From Coriobacteriia bacterium (lineage in GTDB: Bacteria > Actinomycetota > Coriobacteriia > Anaerosomatales > PALSA-660), in the NCBI GenBank assembly GCA_025361335.1, contig JANYAK010000038.1:26114-90113 (forward strand): a stretch of DNA of 64,000 nt. Direction: 5' to 3'. The notes beneath the pieces were generated by a model, which ran no database searches, had not been told where the DNA came from, and saw only the letters and a program-made list of their open reading frames with translations. The position numbers were made by a program, and so were the translations under genes. This document shows positions 9,470 through 19,569 of this stretch, piece after piece (position 1 is the first letter of the stretch; every line of letters starts with the position of its first letter).

Positions 9470-10507
9470 TCAGCCCAGCAGCGGGTGCAGCGCCTCGCAC
9501 AGACGGTCGACGTCATCCTCAGTGGTGTCCCACGAACAGACCCAGCGAGCCACGGTCGTGCCGTCCGCGCGCACATCCCATTCGTAGAAGTCCGCGACGG
9601 CTTGCAGCAGCGGCACGGCCGCGGTCGGCAGCACGGGGAACAACTCGTTGGCAGCCACCGGGTACGCGAAACCCACGCCGGCGGCGCGCGCGCCGATCTC
9701 GAGCCGGCTGGCCATGGCGTTGGCGTGATCCGCGAGCTCCAACCACAGGTCGCCGGCGTACAAGGCCGTGAACTGCGACGACACGAACCGCATCTTGCTC
9801 GCCAGCTGGGAGCCGACCTTGCGGACGTACTTGAAGCCCTCGCCCAGCCCCGGGGTCAGGAAGCAGACCGCCTCCCCGAACAGCATCCCGTTCTTGGTGC
9901 CGCCGAAGCTCAGCATGTCCACGCCCGCGTCGGTCGTGAACGCGCGGATCGGCAGCGCGAGCGACGCTGCCGCGTTCGCCACGCGGGCCCCGTCCATGTG
10001 CAGCAGCATGCCGTTGCCGTGGCAGTAGTCCGCCAACGCTCGTACCTCGTCCGGCGAATAGACCACTCCCGTCTCCGCGACCTGGCTGATCGAGGCGACC
10101 CTCGGCTGGGCGTGATGCTCGACTCCGGTGAGCAGGCGCACGCTCGGTTCCATGGACTCGACCGTGAGCTTCCCGTCCCGGGTGGGCAGGCCCATCACCT
10201 TGGCGCCCAGGAAGTACTCGGGCGCCCCGCATTCGTCGGTGTTGACGTGGGCGGTCGCCGGACACAGGACGGCCTGGCCTGGGCGCACGACCGAGGACAG
10301 CGCCGTGACGTTCGCGCCCGTGCCGTTGAACACGAAGTACACACGGGCGTCGTCGCCGACATGGCCTCTCAGCGTGGCCACGGCTTCATCCGTCCACGGG
10401 TCGTAGCCGTACGCATGGACGTGACCGGCGTTGGCCGCGGCGATCGCGGCGAGGACGGCGGGGTGCGCGCCCGAGTTGTTGTCGGAGGCGAATGTGCGTG
10501 ATGACAT
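9470..10507 (-). CDS. ltaE: Low-specificity L-threonine aldolase
   Basis: A 345-residue pyridoxal-phosphate enzyme of aminotransferase fold that splits L-threonine (or allo-threonine) to glycine and acetaldehyde. The opening SSRTFASDNNSGAHPAV and the later VFNGTGANVTALS, LHMDGARVANAA and LSFGGTKNGMLFGEAV blocks are typical; the lysine in GGTKNG is the expected cofactor Schiff-base residue. The start at 10507 has GAGGAG just upstream; longer in-frame extensions lack similarity. It is divergent from the DedA gene. Confidence 0.92.
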   Translation of the reverse strand: MSSRTFASDNNSGAHPAVLAAIAAANAGHVHAYGYDPWTDEAVATLRGHVGDDARVYFVFNGTGANVTALSSVVRPGQAVLCPATAHVNTDECGAPEYFLGAKVMGLPTRDGKLTVESMEPSVRLLTGVEHHAQPRVASISQVAETGVVYSPDEVRALADYCHGNGMLLHMDGARVANAAASLALPIRAFTTDAGVDMLSFGGTKNGMLFGEAVCFLTPGLGEGFKYVRKVGSQLASKMRFVSSQFTALYAGDLWLELADHANAMASRLEIGARAAGVGFAYPVAANELFPVLPTAAVPLLQAVADFYEWDVRADGTTVARWVCSWDTTEDDVDRLCEALHPLLG

Positions 10508-10579
10508 GGCTGGGCTCCTCGGGCAGACATTCGCGGTGGCCCCCGTAGGATACCCTCCCGGCGCGGGTATCATGCGGAC

Positions 10580-11254
10580 ATGTCATCCATGCCGACCCTA
10601 CAGGCGCTTGGCTCCACGTTGCTCACGGACGTGGGCCGCTACGGCTACGCCGCTCTGGCCGCCGGCGTCTTTCTGGAGAACGCCGGGCTGCCCGTGCCGG
10701 GCGAGACGATGCTGCTCACGGCGGCCGCGCTCGCAGCCCGAGGCCGCCTCTCCATCGTGCTCGTCGGCCTTGTGGCGGCCGCCGCCGCGATCACGGGAGA
10801 CAACATCGGCTTCGCCATCGGGCGGGAGGGCGGCCGGCCGTTCCTGGAGCGGTTCGGGCGATGGGTGTTCGTCACACCGGAGAGGCTCGATCGGATGGAC
10901 GCCTTCTTCAAGAAGCGCGGCCCCGTGGCGGTCTTCTCGGCACGATTCATCCCCGCCCTGCGCGTCGTCGCGGCACTGGTCGCGGGCGCGTCGGCCATGC
11001 CGTGGCACACGTTTCTCACGTACAACGCGCTCGGGGCCGTGGCCTGGTCGATCGTCGTGTGCACGATCGGATACACCGGGGCCGACGCCGCCTCCAGGGC
11101 GCTCCCGTGGATACGCACGGCGCACCTGGGGGTGTGGGGGCTGCTCGCGGGCACGGCCGTGGTGCTGCTCGCGCACATGTTCTTCGAGATCGTGCACGAG
11201 CGACGCCTCAGGACCGCGGCGGCCCGGCACGAGCGACCGAAACGACATCGATGA
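10580..11254 (+). CDS. DedA family (SNARE-associated) membrane protein
   Basis: A 224-residue polytopic membrane protein of the DedA superfamily, many of which are thought to flip lipids such as undecaprenyl phosphate or phosphatidylethanolamine. Family signatures include FLENAGLPVPGETML near the N terminus, GDNIGFAIGREGG and the sequence FSARFIPALRVVAALVAGAS, with the conserved arginine of the membrane-re-entrant segment. The last segment ends in a basic tail. It stands alone, divergent from ltaE and convergent with the ABC permease gene. Confidence 0.92.
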   Translation: MSSMPTLQALGSTLLTDVGRYGYAALAAGVFLENAGLPVPGETMLLTAAALAARGRLSIVLVGLVAAAAAITGDNIGFAIGREGGRPFLERFGRWVFVTPERLDRMDAFFKKRGPVAVFSARFIPALRVVAALVAGASAMPWHTFLTYNALGAVAWSIVVCTIGYTGADAASRALPWIRTAHLGVWGLLAGTAVVLLAHMFFEIVHERRLRTAAARHERPKRHR

Positions 11255-11315
11255 CGCGTGCCCCCGCACCCCGGCTGCCGCGCCACGGCACCCCGGCTGC
11301 GCCGCGGCGACCATG

Positions 11316-13742
11316 TCACTCGTACGCGATGGCGTCGCGCACGCTGACCTGCGAGGCACGGAACGCCGGGAGCAGGCTCGCGCCCGCGGAGATGATCGAG
11401 ACGATCGCCAGCCACAGGAACATCCCGCCCCACGAGAACTCGTAGGACAGCGGGATGGTGATCGCCTTCTCGAGCAGCCGCACGAGCCCCAGGCTGACCG
11501 GGTAGGTGAACAGGGCCCCCAGCAGCCAGCTGAGCGTGCCGATGACCACGCCTTCGGTGACGAACACCTGGTAGATGGATGCGTGCGAGGCTCCGACCGC
11601 GCGCATCACGCCGATCTCGCGCGTGCTCTCGAGCACGTTGATGATCATGGTCCCCGACAGCCCGATGATGCCGACCGCGGCCAAGATGACCGCCATGATG
11701 ATGAGGAACGTGACGAGGATGCCGAGTTCGCTGGAAAGGCTGGCTGCCATGGCCTTCTGGTTGCGGACGCTTGCGACGGCGAAGCCCGCATCCTTCAGCC
11801 GCTGCTCGAGCCGGTCGCCGGTCTGGCGCTGGCCGAAGTCCGTCTGGTCCGCGGCGCGCACCACCATCCGCCCGATGCCGCCGGCCTCAGCCAGCGCGCT
11901 CTCCAGATAGTTGCGCTCGACGAAGACCGCGGACCCCATGAGCTGGCCCTGCACGATCCCCACGATCCGCCACTCCCGCTCCTTGTCGAGGACCGTGAAC
12001 GTGCGCACGTCGCCGACATGGATGCCGTCGTCGTTGGCGACATCGGTGTTCACGACGACCTCGCCCTCGTCGCCCGGCGCCAGCCAACGGCCGGCGACGA
12101 GGCGAGGGGTCACGAACGTGGTCGTCGCTGGAAGACCGATCACGGAGATCCCCTCGTCCTCCGTGCCGCCAGGCCGCTTGAGCGAGGCCTGTCGCACGAG
12201 CCACGTCTCGACGGCCGTCACCCCGGGCGTCCGCAGCGCCTCGCGCTCCACCGCGGAGGCGTTGACCGGCTGCTGGAAGCTCACCTCGACGTCGTAGCGC
12301 CACCAGCTCGCGACATCGTCCACCGTGCGGAGCATCGACGTGCGCACGCTCATGACCGACATGACGACCACGGACGCCAGGGTGAGCGTGGTCAGCGTCA
12401 GCGCGAGTCGGCCCTTGCGCAGGAAGGTGTTGCGCAGCGCCAGCGCCACCGGCCGCGGCAGCCCCCTCACGAGCCCGAGGATCCGATCGATGACACCGTG
12501 ACCGAAGCCGGCGGCCGACATCCCCGTCGAGTTGAGGGCCCGCACCACCGTCACTCGCGTGCCGGAGCGGATCGGAAGGTAGGCCGCCGCGAGGGGCACG
12601 ACGAGTCCCACGCAGATGGCCAGCGCGACGGCATAGCCGGGCGGTCCGGCCGGGGCGTCGCCGAAGTTGAGCAGGCCGCCGCCGAACCTCGCGAACCAGG
12701 CCGCCCAGTAGCTTCCCGTCGGCAGGCCGACCGCGACGGCAAGCACGCCATACACGGCCACGAGCGCCAGGTACATCCACATGATCTGCGACGAGCGGGC
12801 GCCCACCGCCTTCATCACGCCGATCTGCCGGACCTGCTGAGAGACCAGGGCGGATACCGTGTTGACGACGAGGAACCCCGACAGCATGAGCGCCATCACC
12901 CCGAGCGCGAGCAGAAGGACCGCCACCGCCCGGAAGATGTCGCCGAGGAAGTGGCTCCCGGGCTCGGGGACCTGCATGCCGAACACCCGCACGCCCCGAG
13001 GCGCCAGCACGTCGTCGCGCAGCCGTATCGCGATGCGGCTGGCCTCGTCGCGGGTGATGTCGGGCCGGTCCATGGATACGACGATGCGGTTGTACTCCGC
13101 GGCCTGGCCGAGCGCCCCCATCTCGGCCATCGAGACGAACCCGCTGATGTGGCCCGAGAACATGGCCGGGATGGCGTTGATGTCGTGCGCATAGCCTGTG
13201 ACGCGCAGGACGCGCTTCGTGCCGTCGCCCGCGTCGACCGTGATGACATCGCCGACGACGGGCGAATCCTGCTGGAGCGCGGAGCGCTCGAGGACGACCT
13301 CGCCGGCCGCGGGCGGCCACGAGACGCCTGAGTCGGGAAACACACGCTCCACGCGAGCGGTCGCCCAGTCCTCGGAAGCGACCAGCTCGATGCTGCGCGA
13401 GCGTTGCGCCAACGTGACACCCGCGGGGGGTTGGGCCTGGGAGCGCAGGTCTCCCGGAAGGTACCTGAACACGACGCTTCTGCGTCCAGCCACGGCACCC
13501 ACGCCCGCGGAGCGTTCCACCGCGCGCAAGAGGTCGGATCCGCAGTCGCTCGTGTAGAGCGTCGCGTCACCCGGCACCGAGCGCGGAAAGTTCGCGTCGA
13601 AGGACTGCAGGAGCATGCCGCGGCCGCCGAGGACCACGAGGATCGCGAACACACCGACGGCGATCGATAGGACGGTCAGCAGGGTCCTGACCTTGTGCGC
13701 CAGCAGGTCGCGGCCGATCTTGGCCCAACGGGGATCAGGCAT
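11316..13742 (-). CDS. ABC transporter permease with two FtsX/MacB domains
   Basis: An 808-residue permease with an N-terminal membrane segment ([20 protein letters not shown]), a large extracellular MacB-type domain, three membrane segments of a first FtsX unit (near 13.0-12.5 kb), a second membrane/extracellular unit and a final three-segment FtsX block ending at 11316. Repeated family phrases such as [10 protein letters not shown] and [19 protein letters not shown] mark each FtsX unit. Such proteins usually move lipoproteins, lipids or peptides, or act as mechanotransducers. The ATG at 13742 overlaps the 3' end of the ATPase gene by 8 bases. Confidence 0.9.
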   Translation of the reverse strand: MPDPRWAKIGRDLLAHKVRTLLTVLSIAVGVFAILVVLGGRGMLLQSFDANFPRSVPGDATLYTSDCGSDLLRAVERSAGVGAVAGRRSVVFRYLPGDLRSQAQPPAGVTLAQRSRSIELVASEDWATARVERVFPDSGVSWPPAAGEVVLERSALQQDSPVVGDVITVDAGDGTKRVLRVTGYAHDINAIPAMFSGHISGFVSMAEMGALGQAAEYNRIVVSMDRPDITRDEASRIAIRLRDDVLAPRGVRVFGMQVPEPGSHFLGDIFRAVAVLLLALGVMALMLSGFLVVNTVSALVSQQVRQIGVMKAVGARSSQIMWMYLALVAVYGVLAVAVGLPTGSYWAAWFARFGGGLLNFGDAPAGPPGYAVALAICVGLVVPLAAAYLPIRSGTRVTVVRALNSTGMSAAGFGHGVIDRILGLVRGLPRPVALALRNTFLRKGRLALTLTTLTLASVVVMSVMSVRTSMLRTVDDVASWWRYDVEVSFQQPVNASAVEREALRTPGVTAVETWLVRQASLKRPGGTEDEGISVIGLPATTTFVTPRLVAGRWLAPGDEGEVVVNTDVANDDGIHVGDVRTFTVLDKEREWRIVGIVQGQLMGSAVFVERNYLESALAEAGGIGRMVVRAADQTDFGQRQTGDRLEQRLKDAGFAVASVRNQKAMAASLSSELGILVTFLIIMAVILAAVGIIGLSGTMIINVLESTREIGVMRAVGASHASIYQVFVTEGVVIGTLSWLLGALFTYPVSLGLVRLLEKAITIPLSYEFSWGGMFLWLAIVSIISAGASLLPAFRASQVSVRDAIAYE

Positions 13743-14469
13743 CGCGGCGAGCCGGCACCCGCATCGGGTTCCGTGCATCCTCCACGATCTCGCCGTCACG
13801 GACGTGCAGGGCGCGCGTCACCCGGGCGGCGAGGTCGTCGTCATGGGTCACCATGACGATGGTCTTCCCTCGATGGACCAGCTGCTCGAACAGCCCGAAG
13901 ACGGCCTCGGCCGTCGCGGAGTCCAGGTTCCCGGTCGGCTCGTCGGCCGCCAGGATCGGCGGGTCGTTTGCCAGGGCCCTCGCGATGGCGACCCGCTGCT
14001 GCTGGCCTCCCGACAGGGCGGCTGGGAGCTTGTACGCCTGGTCGGCCATCTCGACCTGCTCTAGAAGGGCCATGGCGTAACCCTCCCGCTCCCGGCGGGC
14101 GTGCACGTTGCAGAAGTCCATTGGCAACATGACGTTCTCCACGACCGTGAGCGTCGGGAGCAGCTGGAAGAACTGGAAGACGACGCCGATCGTGCGCCCG
14201 CGCCACATGGCCAGACGATTCTCCCCCAGCTCGTGCACCGGGGTCCCGGCCACGACGACGCCGCCGGACGTGGGCCGATCGATGCCGGTGATCATGTTGA
14301 TCAGGGTCGTCTTCCCCGAACCCGACTTGCCGATGAGCCCGACGAACTCTCCCGCCTCGACCGCGAGGTCGATGCTCTTGAGCGCGGTGAAAGGCACCTC
14401 GCCGGTGTCGTACACCTTGACGACCGACGACAGATCGATGAGCGCGCTGCCCCTTGATTCGAGCGACAA
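13735..14469 (-). CDS. ABC transporter ATP-binding protein (LolD/MacB type)
   Basis: The ATPase partner of the FtsX-type permease, 244 residues with the chosen start. Walker A reads [10 protein letters not shown], the Q-loop is near [17 protein letters not shown], the signature is [15 protein letters not shown] and Walker B is [13 protein letters not shown]. The start is uncertain: a TTG at 14469 follows AAGGGA by 9 bases and gives a normal N terminus; an ATG at 14517 would add 16 residues. It is tightly coupled to the permease by overlap. Confidence 0.9.
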   Translation of the reverse strand: MSLESRGSALIDLSSVVKVYDTGEVPFTALKSIDLAVEAGEFVGLIGKSGSGKTTLINMITGIDRPTSGGVVVAGTPVHELGENRLAMWRGRTIGVVFQFFQLLPTLTVVENVMLPMDFCNVHARREREGYAMALLEQVEMADQAYKLPAALSGGQQQRVAIARALANDPPILAADEPTGNLDSATAEAVFGLFEQLVHRGKTIVMVTHDDDLAARVTRALHVRDGEIVEDARNPMRVPARRDA

Positions 14470-14593
14470 AGTCTTCGTTTCCCTTCGGAAGGACTCATCG
14501 CCCTCCAGCCGGCACATCGCGCGAGGGCGCCGCTCGAGGGTACGACTTCGCGCACGAGCGGCCAACCGTCGCTCGCCCGACGGCCGCGACGGA

Positions 14594-17103
14594 CTAGAGG
14601 GCCGGGCAGCGCCCGATCTCGATCAAAGTGCAGCCAGGATCGGCGGCCTGGAGGGCGGCGAGGGTCTCGCGATGACAGGTGAAGACGACGACCTGACGCA
14701 CTGAGGCGAGATGCGCGATCGCCTCGGCCGCGCCCTGACGGCGCTCGGGGTCGAGATTGACGAGGATGTCATCCATGAGCACCGGCAGAGAGCCCCCCAC
14801 CGCTCCGAGCTGCTCGATGAGCCCGATGCGCATGGCGAGGTAGAGCGCCTCCGCCGTTCCGCGGGACAGCGACTCCGTCGTGTAGTCCGTGCCGCGACCT
14901 GTGACGACTTGGATGCTGCGCCCGCCCAAGGGAACGTTGATGCGAGCGAACCGGTCGCCGGTGATCCGCCGGAAGACATCACCCGCCGCCGTGACGACCT
15001 GTGGCTGGCGATCCCGCTCGTACTTCTCCTGGGTGGCGCCGAGCAGGCGCGCGGCGCACGCGAGCACCGCGTAGTCGGACTGCGCCGAGATGATGCGTTC
15101 CTCCACCCCTGACTGTTCGGCGCGCACAGCGCCCATGCCGCTGTCGCGAGACTCGGTGTCGAGTCGGCCCTTCAGCTCCGACCGCTCCTCTGCGAGCGCC
15201 TCGAACGCGTCGCGTGCGGCCACGGCCTGCTCATGGACGGCGTCGGCTGCGACTCTCAGCGCCGTCGCGCTGTCGGCGGCGTGCTCCGTCAGCACGGCCG
15301 CGATCGCGGCCTCCGCGCCCGCCGCGCGGCTGTCGAGGTCCGTCACGCGAGCTGTCGCGACCCGCAGGCGTTCGGCGGCCGAGTCGCGCTGGCTGGCGAC
15401 CGCGCGGGCGGACGTGAGCGCCTCGCGTAGCCGCTCAGCGGTGACCGCCGCCGTCTCAGCCGTAGAGGCCGGCGCTTCGGGGACGAAGACCGCCACCAGA
15501 GCCGAGAGCCGGGCGGCGTACGCCTGGCGGTGGCTCGCTCGGAAGCGAGCGCCTCCGCGCGGACAGCGCGGTCGTTCTCAAGGGCGGCGATGGCCTTGCC
15601 GGCGGACACGACGGCCGCGGCTTCGGCCGGCGTGATGCCGGGCCGCAATCCCGCTGAAACCAACCATGCGGCCCACTCGCCGCGCGCCGACTCGACGTCG
15701 CCTGCGTCGTCGCTCGCGCGCTGCGCGGCCAGCCGAGCCGATGCGGTGAGCTCTTCCGTGCCAGGGGTTGTGCCCGGGGTCGTGCCCGAGACCGTGACTC
15801 GCACCCGCGAGAACAGAAAGAGAGCGCCCGTGGCCAGGAGCAGAAGGCCCATCAGCCACATCGGCCACTGTCCGATGAAGGCTCCCACCGCGACCGCAAC
15901 GGCCCCGAACGCGAACATCGCATATGCAGCCGTGGGCCCGGGGCGCGCGCCGGAAGACTCGTCCGTCCGCGCCGCGACCCGCGAGGCGGCCTCCCCATCG
16001 CGCGCCGCCCGCCGCGACTCGTCCGCTCGAAGCGCCACGCGCTCGAGCCGCGTACGCCACTCCTCCACCTCCTCCGACTGCCCGAGCTGGATGCCGGGTG
16101 CGGCGCCGGCCGGGCCGCCGAGCGCGGCACGCTCGGCGGCCACGCGGCCGTCTATCTGGGCCAGTTCGGCCTCGGCCGCCGCGAGGCGCTCCATGCGGTC
16201 GCGATGCCCCGAGAGGTCGGCGAGGACCGCCTCGATCTCCGGCGCGGCGCCCAAGACCCGCCCGTCGGGTACGACCCCCGCCAAGGCGGCCCCTTCGCGC
16301 TCGACCTCGGCGCGCGCTTCGAGGAGTGCGGCTTCGGCTCCAGCCAGTTCGATGGCGCGCGCCTCGACCTGCTCGACCGCCCTCGATGTATCTCGTGAGG
16401 TCACCTCGAAGCGGTCCCGCTGAACCCGGGCAGTCTCGACCTCCGCGTCGAGGGTCTCGAGTCGCGCTCTGTCGGCTGCGAACGTCTCGGCTTCGGCCGC
16501 GAGGGCCTGCAGGCGCACGCGCAGCTCGTCACGCTCGGCGAGCAGCGTGTTGAGGCGGCGTCGCGTCGCGCCCGGAGCCCATATGGCGCCGGCGGAATCC
16601 AAGAGCCTGGCCCGCACCTCCACGGGGTTCACCGCGACCCCCGTGCCCGCGGAGTAGAGCCTCCCGACGATGTCGTCACCCGAGTCCCTCATCTGCTCGA
16701 TGGCGGCGAGGTCGCTGAGTCCGAAGCCGAACACGACTCGGTAGGCGCTCTCGCTCACTCCGCTCACGAGGTCGTCTCGAAGCTGACCGGGATAGTCGGC
16801 GCCGCGGAGGGTCCGCACGGAGACTGGACCGCCGTGCACGCCGTCGACACGCTCGAGCGCCCACACGCCGTGGTCGCCTTCGAACACCAACCTGCCGTGA
16901 CGGTCGCCGGCTCGCGGGGCGTACGAAGCCTCCTTCGCGTTCCTCTTGGGAAAGCCGTACAGCAGGTGCCGGACCAGGGCCGTGAACGTGCTCTTGCCCG
17001 CCTCGTTCGGCCCGAGCACCACCGTCAGCCCGTCGCCGAACTCCTCGAGAAGGGCATCCGAAAGGCCGCCATAGCGGATGGCCTCGACCCGTCGCAGCCT
17101 CAT
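14594..17103 (-). pseudogene. YhaN/SbcC-like AAA ATPase, interrupted by a single-base frameshift
   Basis: A RecF/SbcC-type ATPase that would pair with the upstream YhaO-like nuclease. The 5' part (17103 down to about 15520) has MRLRRVEAIRYGG, Walker A GPNEAGKSTFTALV, long coiled-coil arms and a membrane-like stretch (MFAFGAVAVAVGAFI and GLLLLATGALFLFS). The 3' part (about 15520 to 14594) holds the signature ESLSRGTAEALYLAMRIGL and Walker B LPVLMDDILVNLDPERR. The frames differ; the sensible reading moves from one to the other near 15515-15535, where one base seems missing. The span is 2510 bases, one short of 837 codons. It could be a real mutation or a sequencing error; both halves otherwise look intact. 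Confidence 0.8.
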
Positions 17104-18368
17104 CGTGCCCCGTCCTCAGCGAGCAGCCGATCGAGGCAGAGGTCGCGAGCCCGTTCCAGGACCGTCCGAGGGTCAAGGTCCACGGCCGACCCGCCCACCT
17201 TCTTGCGCACGGGATCGATCACTTCGGCGAACATCGCCTCGATCGCGACCTCGTCGGCCAGGACCCCGTCGGCGAGCCGTACCAGGTCGCCGACGAAGTC
17301 CTCCTGTGCCCTCAACGCCTCCAAGTCCACGGTCGCCGATGTGAGGTCGCGGACGCGGTCGACCCAGAGCCATGGCTGGCGGGACATGAGATCGAGGCGC
17401 AGATGGGAGACGATCTGGGCCAGCGCGGTCGCGCCCGAGCCATCCTCACGGGCGAGGTCCGCGTGCGCCTCGCTACGACCGACCAGGTCGATGCGCAGGC
17501 TCACCGGGATGTCTCCCTCGCCGGCCACCTCGATGCAGGCGGACCGCAAGGCATCATGCACCGCTTCGAGATCGGACAGGGCGCCCGCTTCAACGGTCAA
17601 CCTCGCCCAGCGCACAGCAGCGGTCGGGAGGAGTTCCTCGCTCACGACACCGCCCGCGATCTCGACCAGCAGACAGCCGTGCTCACCGTCCTCTTTGGGG
17701 TTGAGCCCCTGCGGACTTCCGGCATAGTTGACTCGCGGCTTGTCGGACAGCCGTGACGGCTTGTGGATGTGACCGAGCGCCCAGTAGTCCATCCCCGCCG
17801 CGCGCAGGTCCTCGAGCGAGCATGGCGCATACGGCTCGTACTCGGTGTCGCCGCCCACGTTGGCGTGCAGCACGCCGATGGATACCGCCTCGCCGTCCTG
17901 TCGGACGAAGCCGCGGGCAAGGTTCGCGGTCTCGGCGGCGGTCCCGAAACTGCGGCCGTACAGGGAGCAGAGAGGCTCGCCTTCGCGTTCCACGACCAGT
18001 CGTTCGACGGTCGTGTGCGAGAACACGTGGACCGACGGCGGCAACGGGAGGCGAGCCGACCAGCCGTTCGCGGGGTCGTGGTTGCCGTGAGCGATGAAGA
18101 CTTCCACTCCCGCGTCCGCCAACCGCCTCATGCCGTCGGCGAAGCGCAGTTGGGCGCGGACGCTCCTGTCGGCAGCGTTGTACACGTCGCCCGCTAGCAC
18201 AAGGAAGTCGACCTCGCGCTCTATCGCGGCCGACACGACGGCGTCGAAAGCGACATACGTCGAATCCACGAGCACGGATCGAACGCGAGGATCCGCGGCG
18301 TCGATGCCCTTGAACGGCGCGTCGAGGTGAAGATCGGCGGCGTGGATGAATCGAACTGGCCGAGTCAT
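17100..18368 (-). CDS. YhaO/SbcD-like DNA repair metallophosphoesterase
   Basis: A 422-residue calcineurin-like phosphoesterase of the SbcD/Mre11 group. Metal-binding motifs are ADLHLDAPF, LAGDVYNAAD, AHGNHDPANGW, GVLHANVGG and GHIHKPSRLSD. A long C-terminal domain (after residue 260) fits the family. It overlaps the SbcC/YhaN-like gene by ATGA, so the two are translated together, as expected for a two-part nuclease that processes broken DNA ends. Confidence 0.92.
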   Translation of the reverse strand: MTRPVRFIHAADLHLDAPFKGIDAADPRVRSVLVDSTYVAFDAVVSAAIEREVDFLVLAGDVYNAADRSVRAQLRFADGMRRLADAGVEVFIAHGNHDPANGWSARLPLPPSVHVFSHTTVERLVVEREGEPLCSLYGRSFGTAAETANLARGFVRQDGEAVSIGVLHANVGGDTEYEPYAPCSLEDLRAAGMDYWALGHIHKPSRLSDKPRVNYAGSPQGLNPKEDGEHGCLLVEIAGGVVSEELLPTAAVRWARLTVEAGALSDLEAVHDALRSACIEVAGEGDIPVSLRIDLVGRSEAHADLAREDGSGATALAQIVSHLRLDLMSRQPWLWVDRVRDLTSATVDLEALRAQEDFVGDLVRLADGVLADEVAIEAMFAEVIDPVRKKVGGSAVDLDPRTVLERARDLCLDRLLAEDGAR

Positions 18369-18483
18369 GGTCCTCCCCGAGTCCGTCGGCGCCCCATTCT
18401 ACCGCGGGGCGCTGACACGCCCGCCGAGACCGGGCCGACCGCATGGCCAAGCGTCAGGCCAGGTTGGCTTCACGCGAACGGGA

Positions 18484-18591
18484 TCACTGCAGGGTCAGGC
18501 CGCCGTCCTGCCCAAGGTCCACCCTCACTGTGTCCCCCTCGTGGACGGAGCCGTCGATGAGCGCCTTGGCCACGCACCCTTCGCATCGCTG
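18484..18591 (-). pseudogene. Relic of the 3' end of a clpB chaperone gene
   Basis: On the minus strand an in-frame stretch ending with TGA at 18486-18484 reads AKALIDGSVHEGDTVRVDLG and then QDGGLTLQ. This is the pattern of ClpB C termini (an alanine/lysine helix, then the HEGDTVRV strand). The clearly similar part is 18484-18570. Nothing similar is found upstream: a terminator and then the lipoprotein gene occupy the place of the rest. In Actinomycetota clpB often follows dnaK-grpE-dnaJ-hspR, so this looks like the scar of a deletion. No start codon or ribosome binding site is seen. Confidence 0.6.
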
Positions 18592-18603
18592 GGGGAAACA
18601 ACG

Positions 18604-18636
18604 GAGCCGGCGCCCCCGTCAAGGGGACCCCGGCTC
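18604..18636 (-). terminator. Rho-independent terminator after the lipoprotein gene
   Basis: Arms GAGCCGG (18604-18610) and CCGGCTC (18630-18636) pair, with further GCCCC/GGGG pairing inside and a short loop. On the minus strand the stem is followed by CGTTGTTTCC. It lies 19 bases beyond the lipoprotein stop and would end the dnaK-to-lipoprotein transcript. Confidence 0.65.
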
Positions 18637-18654
18637 CCGTTCTCACTCGTCGAG

Positions 18655-19053
18655 CTACTTAGCGCCGGTCACCATCCACTTACCCTTGACGTTGGCCAAC
18701 GTCACCTTGGTGAAGTCGGCCGCGGCCGCGCCGGCTACCAAGTCCTTCGGACCGCGCAGCGCGCCCGTCACGACGATCTGGTCCTTCGCGTCCGACACGT
18801 AGTTCATGTAGACATAGACGGGATCCCCGACCGTGAAGGACGCCGCCTTGAGGACGTCCAGCATCTCGCCGCGGACGCTGTCAGGCACGACCAGGTTCGC
18901 CGCGCCCGCGGGTACGCCCGTGCCGCTCGGGCCCCCGGGTGACTCCTTCGTCCCGCCGCAGCCCGTCAGCGCGACCGCCATCATCACCATCGCGGCGATC
19001 GCCGCCATGGCGACCGCCTTGTGAAGCCCGCTCCCTGTGCGTAGTGCTCTCAT
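18655..19053 (-). CDS. Small lipoprotein of unknown function
   Basis: A 132-residue lipoprotein. The N-terminal signal peptide is hydrophobic (residues 13-30) and ends in a lipobox ALTGC with the lipidated cysteine at residue 32. A short G/P/S-rich linker follows, then a compact domain of alternating strands ending in VTLANVKGKWMVTGAK. The ATG at 19053 has a GGGGGCAGGA ribosome binding site. It sits 75 bases after hspR on the same strand, in the place where clpB is often found, and could be co-transcribed with the heat-shock genes. I do not recognise the domain. Confidence 0.75.
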   Translation of the reverse strand: MRALRTGSGLHKAVAMAAIAAMVMMAVALTGCGGTKESPGGPSGTGVPAGAANLVVPDSVRGEMLDVLKAASFTVGDPVYVYMNYVSDAKDQIVVTGALRGPKDLVAGAAAADFTKVTLANVKGKWMVTGAK

Positions 19054-19128
19054 TCCTGCCCCCTGCTCGTCGCATCCGTGTCGTGGCGTGCTATCCATTC
19101 GGCGCGCACGGCGCCATTCCTGTACATG

Positions 19129-19560
19129 CTACGCCGACCGGTGCGCATCGCGCACGACTCTCGCGATGCCGCCTCGGGGAACGAGCACGATCTCGCGGCG
19201 ATACGACGCGTGTGCCGACTGGATCTCCTGGTCCATCCGCAGGCGTATCTCCTCCGCAAGCCCCCGCAGAGCGTCTATCTCCGCAAGGAGGTGGGCCCGC
19301 TCATCTTCAAGCTCGATGATACGCATCACGCCGGCGAGGTTGATCCCTTCCTGGGAGAGGTTCTGGATGAACCGCAGCCGCTCGATATCAGCGTCCGAGT
19401 ACAATCTCGTGTTCCCAGAGGATCGTCTCGGCCGCAGCAGATGACGGCGCTCGTACACGCGCAGGGTCTGCGGATGCATGCCGGAGAGCTCCGCCGCCAC
19501 GCTGATCATGTATACGGGCCGCTCGTCGCTCGGGTCCGCGGCCCTGCTCCTTGCCGTCAT
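19129..19560 (-). CDS. hspR: HspR, MerR-type heat-shock repressor
   Basis: A 143-residue regulator. The winged helix starts with VYMISVAAELSGMHPQTLRV and RLYSDADIERLRFIQNLS, matching HspR more than other MerR members. A C-terminal coiled-coil (IIELEDERAHLLAEIDALRG) follows. In other actinobacteria HspR represses the dnaK operon through HAIR sites, with DnaK as a co-repressor (family knowledge). It lies 9 bases after dnaJ in the same operon, and a HAIR-like site covers the dnaK promoter. Confidence 0.93.
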   Translation of the reverse strand: MTARSRAADPSDERPVYMISVAAELSGMHPQTLRVYERRHLLRPRRSSGNTRLYSDADIERLRFIQNLSQEGINLAGVMRIIELEDERAHLLAEIDALRGLAEEIRLRMDQEIQSAHASYRREIVLVPRGGIARVVRDAHRSA

Positions 19561-19569
19561 CGCGTCACG

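Noticed and set aside
10431..13331. A 966-codon plus-strand open frame opposite the ABC permease and across dedA
   Set aside because: It overlaps real genes on both strands and the translation has no recognisable motif; such frames are expected at this GC content.
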